NCBI GenBank assembly: GCA_964007475.1
Contig: OZ023273.1
Location: forward strand, 105,770,485 to 105,834,484
Direction: 5' to 3'
DNA: 64,000 nucleotides
From: Hybos culiciformis
Lineage: Eukaryota > Arthropoda > Insecta > Diptera > Hybotidae
Positions 31,770 through 41,739 of the stretch are shown one piece after another (the first letter of the stretch is position 1; the number at the start of each line of letters is the position of its first letter). A model generated the notes under the pieces. That model had not been told where the DNA came from. It saw only the letters and a program-made list of their open reading frames with translations, and did not search any database. The position numbers and the translations under genes are program-made.

Positions 31770-33685
31770 GTACTCACTTTTTAATAGTTTTTTTCCTAAT
31801 TATTTTAATTTTATGTCGTAGATATATGCAGCAGATCTGAATTAAGCAAAAAACCAAAAACGACAACCAGAACTTTGGGAATTGAATAAAAGGAAACGTT
31901 GAGGTCAAAGGGTCAAGCATATATTGGAGCTAACGGGAAAGAGTTTTATCAAGAATATTATAACTCAGCTATATAACTATGATTAGTATTTATGCCTTTT
32001 ATTAGTATAAAACATTATTTTTATTTCCAGATTTTCTAATTGATTAAGCAACATCAATTATCGTCCATAAAACGATTACATTTTTTTTTTGAAAATGACT
32101 GAAGGTGTAGATTTTAAAATAAGCTTGTAGAAACCAATTTTGGTTTAATTTTTTGGAATTGTTTTAACAACGTTTTTGTAAAAATTAATTTATTATTTGA
32201 TTATGTTAATTAATCTAAATTCTAAAACTTTAATTAGTTTTCTGTTAATACGTGGAAATTTTTTTAAATTTTATTAGCGTTGAAAATGTAGTATTATTAA
32301 TTTAAAATTATTGATTTTTTAATGAAGTTAATTGATATTTTTTGAAATATTGATTGAAAATGTTATTTGATTGAGTCTTATTTGTTTTGATAAAACAAAA
32401 AAATTTTTATCCGAAAACATATTTTTATTGCATTTTAAATTCCTTATATCTAATAGAAACCTTGAAATCTTTGTACAAAAATTCTAATTATCTAGAACAA
32501 AATGTTGATATACAACAAAATTATATTAATTATTTTGAATTTTTGTGTCGTATGTAAAAATTTCAAAATTGATTTGTCGTATGTCAGCATTTACTGATTA
32601 AAAAAGTATAAAACTTCTACATACGACAAACTGATTTCGAGGTAAATTAAAAATTTCTCCATTACTAATTCACGGAAAACTTTCATTTTTGGAATATAAA
32701 ATCTTCAATAAATCTACCATATTTTCATTAAAAGTGTGAAGAAAATCCAACCGCTACGAAAAAAGTTAGAAGCTGTCAAACTTTAAATTCGATTTTCTCA
32801 AAACTAATGAAGTCTACATACGACATATAAATTCTGAGCCGACGATATATGAATTTGGGAAAACTTTTCATAAAATAAAAATATTGAACGATTTTTTAAT
32901 TATTTTTTTTTTAATTCAATTTTATTTATTAATTTATACGTACGGTACATATTTACAAAAATGCCTAGCAGTTAAAACGAAAAGTTTACTTATCATATGC
33001 TCATGAACGTATATAAAATAGTTAATGATTACTTACTTACTTACTACATTTCATTGCGGTCTTGTTTCATTTTGAAAAATTGGATTAACCCGCATTTCTT
33101 TTTTCAAAATGAAATAAGGCCGTGACAATTTTTGTTGTGGTCTATAGCTCCTCAAATTCAAAACGTTTGCACCGACAAGCTCCCGTTTCAGAGACATGAC
33201 TCTTCAAGGCTTACATATACCAGGTACACTGAATGCATTTTTTTACTTTCATTTGCCCTACTTTTGGAGTCGGGATAGAGGAGTTTCCCTAAATGTCATA
33301 TCCAAGTCAGTTTTGGCGGCCGAGCTCCACAACTTTCATAACTAGTACGCCAAAAAAAATTTTTTTTTTCGACTAATTTTGCCCAACAGAAAAGAAAAGT
33401 CTTAGGGAGTTCCGTCCGTCATTCAACATACCGACTATTTTGTGGAAAAAAGCATTTTTGTCCCAATCTTATATTTATATGAAAACTTTGGGGCGGTTAC
33501 ATCTTTGAAACGGGGGATTGTGGGCACAAACCTCTTAAATTTATCGTTTGGGGACCGCATGTTAATTTCCACCCTTGCTTCTGGAAAATCGGGCTTGTAC
33601 GTGCCATTGAAATATTTGTCAAAAACCAAAAACAAAATAAGTAAGGATGAATCTCCTGCTAATTTCGATGTTTTTAAAAAACTTA
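31770..33685. other. Gene-free region with degenerate repeats
   Basis: No supported gene. At 32540-32860 several TCGTATGTA/TACATACGA motifs occur with wording like GAGCCGACGATATATG, an inverted diverged relative of 26460-26740 and 28400-28680. At 33420-33600 is a relative of 23400-23600. Around 33028 is a short CTTA repeat. Confidence 0.5.
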
Positions 33686-33689
33686 TAAA

Positions 33690-34000
33690 AAGTGGGTGTT
33701 ACACGAATCGCCGAAAGATATTTCGCAAAGACATTCGGCCTAATTCCAGTTGGCAAGAAAGACACTTCGCAAAAGAACCATTTCGCAAAACGAATAGTTA
33801 ACAAAAACCCGCTTTGGCCTAATGAGAGAGTTACCAACTTTGCAGTTAGCATAAAGACATTTTGCAACTACTACTTTTAGCAAAATATAAATTTCGCAAC
33901 TACCCTTTTTTGCGTAATTCACAATTCGCTCACCCGAAATGTGAATTACGCCAAAAAGTGTAGTTGCGAAATGTATATTTAGCTTGCACTAAAATTTATT
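33690..34000. repeat. Degenerate TTTCGCAAA-type short repeat block, left of the Polinton
   Basis: Irregular recurrences of TTTCGCAAA, GACATTCGGCC, TTTAGCA and AATTTCGCAACTAC in one orientation, followed by the complementary forms (GTAGTTGCGAAAT) near 33960. A matching block in opposite orientation lies right of the Polinton at 61560-61735. Confidence 0.55.
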
Positions 34001-34109
34001 GCATAATGATAAATGCATATTATTAAATTAAACAATTCTTCCAATTATATGCATTTAAGTTTTAAGAAATTTTATTGATATGTGATATATTGAATGGTGT
34101 CCGGAATAT

Positions 34110-34656
34110 TCGTCTATAAATAATTTGTCTAATAAGCGAGTCGCACTACAATGAAATAGCCACTTTTTAGGTTGCTATTTTAAATGTGTTCACACTTTTA
34201 TATTTTGACGTTGAAAAAGAAAAAAAAAAATAAGTAAACAAACTAAAAATTTTAAAAATAAAATTTCAAAATTTTGTTCCTAATTTTTTTATGAAATTTT
34301 TGTTGTTTATTTTTTTTTTACACATTTCTTGTCACATAATTTTTTTTTTTTTTTGACAAAAATAAACAGTTTGGGAATCTCCAAATAGAAATTTTTAGTT
34401 TATTTTTTTCTCACAGAGCTTATTTGTTATTTGAACCCTGATTTTCTAGTGGCTTTTAAAAAAGCCACTAGCTTTTTTATCTATTTTTTGTATGGAAAAA
34501 GCCACAAAACAGCCACAAGGATGATGGCTTTTTCAAAAAGCCATTAAAAAGCCGAAGTGTGACATCCTTATAAAAACAATTTATCTAATAACATTTCGTA
34601 TAAAAGTGCAATTCGTCTAAAAGCAATTAGTCTAAAAATTAATCATCTAATAAACT
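34110..34656. repeat. CAATTCGTCTAAAA-type repeats left of the Polinton
   Basis: Diverged units at both ends (ATTCGTCTATAAATAATTTG at about 34119; TTCGTATAAAAGTGCAATTC... at 34595-34656) with a mid-part containing a perfect 26-bp palindrome, CTAGTGGCTTTT with its complement, at 34445-34470. The Polinton inserted inside a TTCGTC of these repeats; the array continues at 60955 and is met by inverted units at 61275-61468. Confidence 0.65.
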
Positions 34657-34662
34657 TTCGTC
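34657..34662. repeat. Polinton target-site duplication, left (TTCGTC)
   Basis: TTCGTC immediately precedes the AG terminus of the Polinton and is repeated immediately after its CT terminus at 60949-60954. Six base pairs is the duplication length known for Maverick/Polinton integration. Confidence 0.9.
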
Positions 34663-35215
34663 AGTAGATACTTAGATAGTTTATGACAGTTCTGGCTTAA
34701 TGTGTGGATCCATTTAAGCGGATCCATGCGGATCCATATTTAAGCGGATCCATATTAATGTGGATTATTTAACGTGGAATATTTAAGCAAATTATTTAAG
34801 AGGATTATTTAGACGAATTTTTTAAGTGGATTAAAGGTATTTATTTAGGTGGAGTGAAGGTGAATTTTTTTAAGTTGATTATTTAAGTGGATTATTTAAA
34901 CGGATTATTAAAGTGATTTTTTTTAAGTGGATTATTTAAGCGGATTATTAAGGTGAATTTTTTAAGTGGATTATTAAGGTGAATTTTTAAACGGATTGTT
35001 TAAGTGGATTATTTAGTCGTTTTTTTTTAAGCGGATTATTTTAGTGGATTATTTAAGTGGATTATTTAAGTGGATTATTTAAGTGGATTATTTAAGTGGA
35101 TTATTTAAGTGGATTATTTAAGTGGATTATTTAGGTGAATTTTTAAGTGGAATATTATTTATGTTAATTTTTTAAGTGAATTATTTAAGCGGATTAAAAC
35201 AAAATCTACACAGAG
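34663..35215. repeat. Polinton left terminal inverted repeat
   Basis: After ATAGTTTATGACAGTTCTGG come units of AAGCGGATCCATATTT and then many of AAGTGGATTATTT, with occasional AAGGTGAATTTTTT. The same series, complemented, forms the right TIR. The two differ mainly in the number of each unit: the left has fewer GGATCC units and an extra run of six or more GTGGATTATTTAA units at 35043-35130. Confidence 0.88.
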
Positions 35216-35794
35216 TTCTGAATCAAATTTAAGTGGAGCCATAATTAAAATGTATACAATGTACATAATTTTGTATTTTCAAATAATTTTGAAATTATGA
35301 TTGAGGTGAAAAAATGCTGATAAATAAATGTAATTTGTAATTCGAATTGATTTTTATATTAAAATATTTATAGAGGTAAAAATATATTATTTAAAAACTT
35401 GTTGAAACATGTAAGATTTAAAATAAATCGATTTCACTTTAAAATCTTTTAAGAGCTAAATTCGAAAAATGCTTAGTCTAATATATTTTCTGCACCTGCC
35501 AATGGTAATTTGATTCGACCGGATATATGCACCTGGTGATTGTAATTTGAGATTCAATTGATTTTATTAAATTAATTACAAACATAAAAATTATTTTTTC
35601 AAAAGCATGTTCTAACTTGATTTCGATTTGGTTTTAGATTTTGATAATTGTAATTTGAGATTCCAATTTTTTAATATCAAAAACCTAGTTAAGAAAAAAT
35701 TAATTAAATTGTGTGTGTGTGTGATAAAAGAACTTAGATTTCAATATTAATTATAATTATAATTTCAACTTTCTTACAAACAATATTATTCAAA
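35216..35794. other. Non-coding leader region inside the Polinton
   Basis: AT-rich sequence between the left TIR and the first gene. Contains a short GTGTGTGTGTG run at about 35712. It presumably includes the promoter and 5' UTR of the small spliced gene, but no defined element is recognised. Confidence 0.5.
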
Positions 35795-36155
35795 ATGGTA
35801 AGTTTTTTTAAATTTTAAGATACTTATTATTTTAACTAATTTTTTTGCTTTTTAACAGAGTTTCTTCGAACACATTAAGGCAGTTGCAAGCGGAAAAACA
35901 TCTTATAAAAATATGGATGATTTGATTGTGGATCATCCATACACTGTTAATGATTTCACACATCAAGTGACAAGATACGGTACTCAATTGGTAGCTAACC
36001 TTCAAGATGGTGAAGCAGGATTTGCAGTATTTTTACCGGAAAGATTGGGGAAATGTGTGATTACTAAGAAACAATTGGAAAAACTAAACAGTGAAAAAGT
36101 TAGTTTAAAGGTCGAGATAATACTCGAAAAGATATGGCAATTATCGAATTTGTAA
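35795..36155 (+). CDS. Small spliced Polinton protein (99 aa), copy 1, intact
   Basis: Exon 1 contributes only the start codon: ATG at 35795-35797 is followed directly by the donor GTAAGT, and the intron (35798-35858, 61 bp) ends TTTTTAACAG. Exon 2 opens SFFEHIKAVASGK and runs in frame to the stop at 36155. The protein contains RYGTQLVANLQDGE and AGFAVFLPERLGK, then a Lys/Glu-rich helix-like tail. The strand-rich pattern around YGTQL and VFLPER suggests an OB-like fold, perhaps nucleic-acid binding; that is inference. I know no established name. It lies next to the TIR, convergent with PRO in the ancestral arrangement. It is the only gene here with no visible defect. Confidence 0.75.
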
Positions 36156-36697
36156 ATCAATAAAAAAATAAATTAATTAAATATTATTATATTAAAATTA
36201 TATACTTTTATTTAAACAAAACTTTACATATTTGATTACATTTAATTTTCCTAATCCTAATCTTTAGACAAAATAATTTTTTAAATAAATTTACAATTTT
36301 TTTACGATTAAATAAATTACAAATATATTTCAGAAATTTCTTCTTTGACTTATAATATCAAAGTTTTGAAATTCAAACAGCAAATTTCAAAACCACGCAC
36401 AGTTATAGGCGAGCTTAAAAAATAATTTCGCATTCGAAAATTTGAAATATTGACTTACATGTTACATGTTTTATAAGAAGGCCGTAATAAATTAATGCTT
36501 AATTGAATTATTTTTATTTCAAAAACATAGAAAAAAATATAGAAATATATTTTTCTGAAAAAAATATTCTTTGTGCTTTTGATTAATCAAAACACTGCTG
36601 AGCTGAGGAAGTGAAATTAAAAAATCGTAAGTTAAGAAAAATTATACAAATTGATGTTGTGCGCTCGATTGAATTTTTTGTTTTTGCAGCTTGTAAA
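36156..36697. other. Duplicated 3' flank plus hAT flank
   Basis: 36156-36355 duplicates 37434-37630, which in the second copy encodes the C-terminal end of PRO on the minus strand. 36356-36697 has no gene; it ends in a possible splice acceptor (TTTTTGCAG at about 36689) before the hAT fragment. Confidence 0.6.
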
Positions 36698-37010
36698 ATG
36701 TCTCGAGTCTGGAATTACTTTAAGAAATTAACATCAACTGAATCACTCGGAGCGTGTTTTTTCCATTGCTGGAATATTTTGTAGTAAATTAAGAAATAGA
36801 ATGAGCCCAGATACATTAAATGCTTTAATTTTTATAAAATATTATTTTCTTAATAAACAAAAAATTTAAATAATTAATGTGTTTTTTTATTTCCAGCTTT
36901 TTTTGTAATATTTCTTAATACCCGGGTAACCCGAAAACTTTGAAATATTACAACTCGAGTACCCGTATACTTTTATTTCCGGGTATTTGAAAACACTATT
37001 ACAAATCTTA
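36698..37010 (+). pseudogene. Deleted hAT transposase (start and C-terminus only)
   Basis: ATG at 36698 opens MSRVWNYFKKL, typical of the start of a BED zinc finger. About 40 bp later, in another frame, comes SERVFSIAGIFCSKLRNRMS and then a DTLNALIFIKYYF segment, the classic hAT C-terminal dimerisation motif. Everything between, including the catalytic core, is missing. The following GC-rich stretch (ACCCGGGTAACCCG, TACCCGTATA, CCGGGTATTTGAAAACAC at 36915-36998) looks like the element's right subterminal and terminal region. It lies between the two copies of the small Polinton gene. Confidence 0.7.
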
Positions 37011-37073
37011 TGCAATTATCTTATGCACAAACCTCTTAAATTTACTTCTTTCTTGTAAACAATATTATTCAAA

Positions 37074-37433
37074 ATGGTAAGTTTTTTTAAATTTTAAGAT
37101 ACTTATTATTTTAACTAATTTTTTTGCTTTTTAACAGAGTTTCTTCGAACACATTAAGACAGTTGCAAGCGGAAAACATCTTATAAAAATATGGATGATT
37201 TGATTGTGGATCATCCATACACTGTTAATGATTTCACACATCAAGTGACAAGATATGGTACTCAATTGGTAGCTAACCTTCAAGATGGTGAAGCAGGGTT
37301 TGCAGTATTTTTACCGGAAAGATTGGGGAAATCTGTGACTACTAAGAAACAATTGGAAAAACTCAACAGTGAAAAAGTTAGTTTAAAGGTCGAGATAATA
37401 CTCGAAAAGATATGGCAATTATCGAATTTGTAA
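37074..37433 (+). pseudogene. Small spliced Polinton protein, copy 2 (frameshifted)
   Basis: Same layout as copy 1: ATG 37074-37076, intron 37077-37137, exon 2 from 37138. One A is missing in the run after GCGGAA (about 37174), so the frame from the true start ends at a stop about 19 codons later. The downstream part (DDLIVDHPYTVNDF to the stop at 37433) is otherwise nearly identical to copy 1. It could only be made from an internal ATG at 37191. It lies tail-to-tail with PRO, the original arrangement. Confidence 0.8.
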
Positions 37434-37444
37434 ATCAATAAAAA

Positions 37445-37985
37445 AATAAATAAAACTAAATATTATATTAAAATTATATACTTTTATTTAAACAAAACTT
37501 TACAGATTTGATTACATTTAATTTTCTTAATCCTAATCTTTAGACAAAATAATTTTTTAAATAAATTTACAATTTTTTTACGATTAAATAAATTACAAAT
37601 GTATTTCAGAGATTTCCCCTTTGACTTATAATATAAAAAATAGTACAATATTGTCAAAAGTTTGATGAAAAATTTTGAAGAATTTTATTATTGCTTACAA
37701 ATCTTATGCAATTATCTCTCAGTAATTTTAAAAAATATGGATTTGATGAATACACCCCAAATGAATCAAAATATTCCGCTTCATTATTTTTCGAAAAATA
37801 AAATGCTACCCAATGTTGGTCTCTTTTGTTAGATGGATCGGTGCTTGCGATTAACATTGCTGGCTTTTTCTTAATTTTTTTAGGAAGCTTATCACAAGGA
37901 AAAATCCCAATAAAATATTTTTTTGTTGATTTATTACATTTCAACAGCGATCTTAGTTGTGATGAATCTATTTACATTTGTTGTA
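37445..37985 (-). pseudogene. Polinton cysteine protease (adenain-like PRO)
   Basis: Adenovirus-type proteases mature capsid precursors in viruses with related genes. The frame opens about 37985 with a DSSQLRSLLKCN-type start whose ATG appears mutated to ATA, then KKYFIGIFPCDKLP, DQHWVAFYF with the catalytic His, and EYFDSFG with the acidic partner. At the catalytic Cys, the expected Ser-x-x-Cys-Gly-x-Tyr-Cys reads SSNF, stop, QYC, consistent with a 3-base loss across the Cys-Gly codons. A further C-terminal segment (KSLKYICNLFNRKKIVNLF) is readable one base out of frame to about 37450. Inactive. Confidence 0.8.
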
Positions 37986-39707
37986 AGACGTTTCTGTTTT
38001 TATCAATTTGAATGACTGAATCGAATTCGTAATAAACAAGGCAAGTTATAGCTTCTGGCTGTGCCTCACCAAACTTTCCTTCAATTCTTATTGTTCCCTG
38101 ATTGAGTAAATTTCCACAGATTGAATTATAAGAGATCTGCTGTCAAATCAAATGCTAATAAAAAGTAGCCTTTATCAAACAATTCTTTCGTGATTTGATG
38201 ACCTTTATCGTAATGGTGAATTCCAGTTCCTCTAAATAATGTATTGTATGCTCTTGTGCTGATTATACCCTTTTCTTTGTTGAATTCCATTTATAACTTC
38301 GCTACACTTCAGGTTAGCAACCATGAATTTCTTGGTTTGAAAATAGGTTGGCGAATGGGGTGACACACTTATAAAAGATGGTTTGGTTTGAAATTAAAAA
38401 AAAATTCTTTGTAAAATTAAAAAAAAATTCTTTGTAAAATAAAATTTTAATTTTTCGTAATTAAAAAAAAAAAATGAATTTTTTTAATTTAAAGAAATAA
38501 TGTAAAATAAAAATAATATTCAATTTTTTTTTAAAAATATTTTAATTTATTTTCTTTTTTGATAACCTACAATTTATTATTATTTTTTTTATATCGAAGC
38601 ATTTTAAAGTATGATTTTTTCTGTAAATTTTCTGCAAATTGACAGGTTATACCTTTTTTTTTTTTGAAATGCAATAAAACTATGTAGTAAATTTTCTAGG
38701 TTTGTGTCGAACCGACTTTCAAACCATGAAAAAAAAAAAAAATGTTTATATGGCAAACCATGTATCAAACACAGAACGAACCCATTTTTTTCTGCAAAAC
38801 ATGGAATTCTGTGTTTGTAACCTGAAGTGTAGCGAAGTTATTACACATAATTAATTTTTCGTGCGTGACCCGCTATATGCTTCATTTGAAACCATAGCAA
38901 ACACTAAAATATTTGGAAGCTGTCCTATTACCACATTATCCAATAATAAAGTGATTTCCTGGATACAATGTAAACGATTTAACTTCAACGCGTTTGTATG
39001 GATAAATAGCATTCTTTGTCTGTAAAATTCTGTGATGGGCTAGTAAAACTATTGGATTAATTGTGACGTTATTAATGTACATAGTAGCTTCTGAAATTTT
39101 AACAACTGATTCTCCAACTTCATTATCCATGATATAAAACGGTAATTTTTCTAGATGAAGAGCTCCACATTATTAAGCAAAAGTTTTGGCTGATTGAACA
39201 TATCTGAATGAAGTTTCCCAATTAATTCAATACTTTCACTTTTCTGAAGTAGTAATTTTCTTTTATGCAAACCAGGATTTGCTTTTGCTTCTATAGAGTC
39301 CAAAAACCATCCAGTTGCCTCTAAATGCGTAGAAGTACCATCATTCCCATAATTCAAAAGCTTTTCAATGTATGATCAGTAATGATAATTATTAACATAT
39401 TGTGAAATAGGTGTATTATTCAAATATACTATACAGTTACGAAATAATGAATGCAATAAATTATTCACTACACCAACATCATTATCAGTTAAATCGGCAC
39501 CTTCTTTCCCTTTAAGTTGTACAATAAGTCGTAAATAAATTGATGATAAATCTCTATAAGTTTCTCCATTTCCAAGTGATTTAAATTCAACACTGGGGCA
39601 TTATCTAATGATGAAATTGGATTGTATGCAACTTCTTCAGATCGTAATACATTTGTCTGTGTAGATCTTGATTCGAATAAATCTAATTCTGACTTCATGC
39701 ATTCCAT
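37961..39707 (-). pseudogene. Polinton major capsid protein (double jelly-roll MCP), interrupted
   Basis: Structural protein related to the double jelly-roll capsids of adenovirus-like lineages; host annotations often call it F54H12.2-like. Start ATG 39707 gives MECMKSELDLF. After a one-base shift near 39500 come NDVGVVNNLLHSLF and CIVYLNNTPISQY, then a stop, EKLLNYGND, IELIGKLHSDMFNQPKLLLN (39357-39151) and YINNVTINPIVLLAHHRIL with RRVEVKSFT-like KRVEVKSFT (39130-38936). After another shift comes GQLPNILVFAMVSNEA (to about 38850). The 547-bp MITE at 38294-38840 then splits the gene. It resumes at 38293 with HQITKELFDKGYFLLAFDLT and GTIRIEGKFG-like wording, ending about 37961 just before PRO. 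Confidence 0.85.
38294..38840. mobile_element. MITE with TTA target duplication inside MCP (547 bp)
   Basis: TIR TAACTTCGCTACACTTCAGG(TTA) at the left and its exact complement ending GTAGCGAAGTTA at 38840, with TTA at 38291-38293 and 38841-38843. A second inner pair (CCATGAATTTCTTGG.../...CATGGAATTCTGTG) extends the symmetry. A 3-bp TTA/TAA duplication is typical of PIF/Harbinger-mobilised MITEs. It splits the capsid gene. Confidence 0.9.
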
Positions 39708-39708
39708 T

Positions 39709-40119
39709 TTAATTTGAAAAAATATCAGATTTATTTTTAATGCGCTTAGCGGTTTTCTTTCTTTTAGATGCCAATGATGACTGATTATTAACAGATAATT
39801 TCCTCTTTTTTATATTTTTTCTGCAACCGCCTCCATCCTGTAGTGCTTTTTTGAGTCAACTCTCCGGCTGCTAGTTTGCTTTGCTCTCTAATAATTTCTT
39901 TGAAAGGTTTCTCAGTAGACAATTCCTGAACAACGTTAGCACCAGTCTTAATTGATTGTTTTTTAATTGCCTCAAACCCTGATCTTAATAGAGGCTTGAA
40001 GTATTTGTAAATTCCTCCACGCCCACTTTGAATTATTTTGGATTGCTGTATAAAACACCAATATCACTTAAGCCAGCACCCGATTGCGATACATAATAGT
40101 TTGTATATGCTTGATCCAT
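39709..40119 (-). pseudogene. Small basic Polinton protein upstream of MCP
   Basis: ATG at 40119 gives MDQAYTNYYVSQSGAGLSDI. After a one-base shift near 40045 the frame reads QSGRGGIYKYFKPLLRSGFE, then AIKKQSIKTGANVVQEL, FKEIIREQSKLAAG and a Lys/Arg-rich tail ending KNKSDIFSN at 39709, one base before the MCP start. Polintons and related virophage-like elements carry such a small glycine-containing, basic protein beside the capsid genes; its role is not established. The frameshift inactivates it. Confidence 0.6.
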
Positions 40120-40200
40120 TACTTATTTTATTCTGATTAAAAATTGAGATAATGTGATTATTTATACTTTTTTAAAGAGGAGGGTGCACAATTTCGGTAT

Positions 40201-40991
40201 TTAACTAGCTCTGAAATTAATTTTTTGTGCTTGGTTGCCTGATATTAACATTGAAATACTCGTAATGATGTTTGACTGGACTTGATAATACTCTATATTA
40301 TCGAATTTTATGAAACTTTGTTTATTTTCTATAGGAATCACTCGTAGACATCTTGTAAGATGATCACCAATACGCCTTGGATGGATTATATCGCTATATA
40401 TGTAGATTAGATCCGTAATTTCTTGTGATTTTTCATCATTTTTTCCATCTATTAAATTGTGTATTGCATCTATAAGTTGATATGTAAAAATAGGTGGTAA
40501 AATTCCAACTTCTTCATCTGTAGATCGAGTTTTAGGTTCGATTAAAGCTGGTTTATTTTTGGATTCAGATTGTTTTTTCTCTTTGTTAACTACTTCCATA
40601 GCTTTTTTCTTTTTAGCATTATTGATTGCAACCAGAAGTCTTTTCTCAGATTCATTTTGATTTATTGGAACATCACGCTTTTTTCTTTTTTAATTGAAAT
40701 TATTAAAATATATTTCAGTTAGACCAACTAACCAATTTTCATTTAAAGTCACACTGTTTTTAATCAAGTTCGTGAATGAAGATAAAGAATTATTAGGGTA
40801 AGCTTCTGTTGAATTATTAAAAAAAAAAAAAAAAAAAAAACAACACACACACTTAATTCAAGTGAGACAAATTTGAAAAATGACACAAATTCCAGTCCGA
40901 GGTGGGAATCGAACCCACGACCGAACACGCCGTAGGATAATGGCAATACCACTACACCATGACTCAGTAATGTAATATAAAAGTTTGTCAT
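40201..40991 (-). pseudogene. Polinton penton-like minor capsid protein, interrupted by a SINE
   Basis: ATG at 40991 gives MTNFYITLLS, then a SINE (40818-40966). The frame resumes at about 40812 with NSTEAYPNN, SSFTNLIKNSVTLNENWLVG and LTEIYFNN, a stop, then a Lys-rich stretch. An open segment 40599-40201 follows with YIYSDIIHPRRIGDHLTRCL, VIPI, and FDNIEYYQV ahead of a final strand. The opening FYITL...YPNN...F...L....L...W.VGLTEI pattern and the later D-I-I-x-P-x-x-x-G-D...LRVIP pattern match the conserved protein encoded beside Polinton MCPs, proposed to be the single jelly-roll penton. Named by family pattern, moderately sure. Confidence 0.7.
40818..40966 (-). mobile_element. tRNA-derived SINE in the penton-like gene
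   Basis: On the minus strand the head reads AGTCATGGTGTAGTGGTATT (A-box region GGTGTAGTGG), followed by CGTGTTCGGTCGTGGGTTCG and ATTCCCACC (B box GGTTCGATTCC). An unrelated body then runs to a GTGTGTGTTG and a run of about 23 T. The tRNA-like part could pair AGTC with GACT at its ends. It interrupts the coding sequence right after MTNFYITLLS. The tail is T-rich relative to the head, unlike a usual poly(A) tail. Confidence 0.75.
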
Positions 40992-41055
40992 CCTTTCTTT
41001 TTCACTTTTAATTTACAAATGAGTATAATTGCACGTAAGATATTATTTTATAGAG

Positions 41056-41733
41056 CTATTTTAACGAATGCCATCGAATGATGCTTTCACCTATTTGTTC
41101 TTGCATAGCTCTTGTAGTCATTTGTCTTTTTTCAGGGTTTATTTTCTTATTCCTGGGTTTATCAACGTCTTCGTTTTCTTTCTTTTTCCACGTTTTTAGA
41201 ATAGAATCAACTTTTTCTTTTTCAGCGCCTTCAATACTTTTTCTTTCATTGTGAAAACTTCCCCATTTTTTTTCAATAACTTTGAGATCTGCCATATCTT
41301 TTCTTGATTGAGCCAGGGAAAATCCCTCATCGTCATTATAGAAACAAAAGTTATTATCACTTTGCCGCTTCAAAATTTTTGCTGCCTTGTTTGCTGATTG
41401 AATTTTAGGCTCAAAAACATAATCATTATGAGTCTCAAAAATTTCTTCATTTGGTGATAAATTCGCTTGAACAGCTTCTTCTTTTAATTCTGGTGTTGAT
41501 TGTATTGTCTTATCTTATCTTTTTTAATTACAAAAGGTGTTTGAGTAAAGTTATCAGAGTAAGCTTTAACTAAATAAGAATTTGAAGTATTTGATCTCTT
41601 TGATTCTGCATATTTTAAAAGCTGTTATCGGATTTCATACCACTTCTGAATATCTTGTACGTCTACATTATTTAAAATCGGTAAAAGCACTGACTTCTCT
41701 ATATAAAGACTACTCATAGAAATTTTTATCTGT
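41056..41733 (-). pseudogene. Unknown conserved Polinton protein, C-terminal part
   Basis: The minus strand from about 41733 reads SSLYIEKSVLLPILNNVDVQ then KWYEIR, a stop, and continues through KYAESKRSNTSNSYLVKAYS, shifting frame, into the open 41373-41056 segment (MKRQSDNNFCFYNDDEGFSL to RAMQEQIGESIIRWHSLK), a charged, helix-rich protein. The IL.N....D..KWYEIR..LLKY pattern resembles the middle of a conserved Polinton protein of unknown function. Its probable N-terminus lies across the satellite insertion at 45487-45592. Confidence 0.5.
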
Positions 41734-41739
41734 CAAATG

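Noticed and set aside
40893..40966. Functional tRNA gene in the penton region
   Set aside because: A and B boxes are good, but the acceptor pairs only at the outer four bases and the sequence continues into a SINE body.
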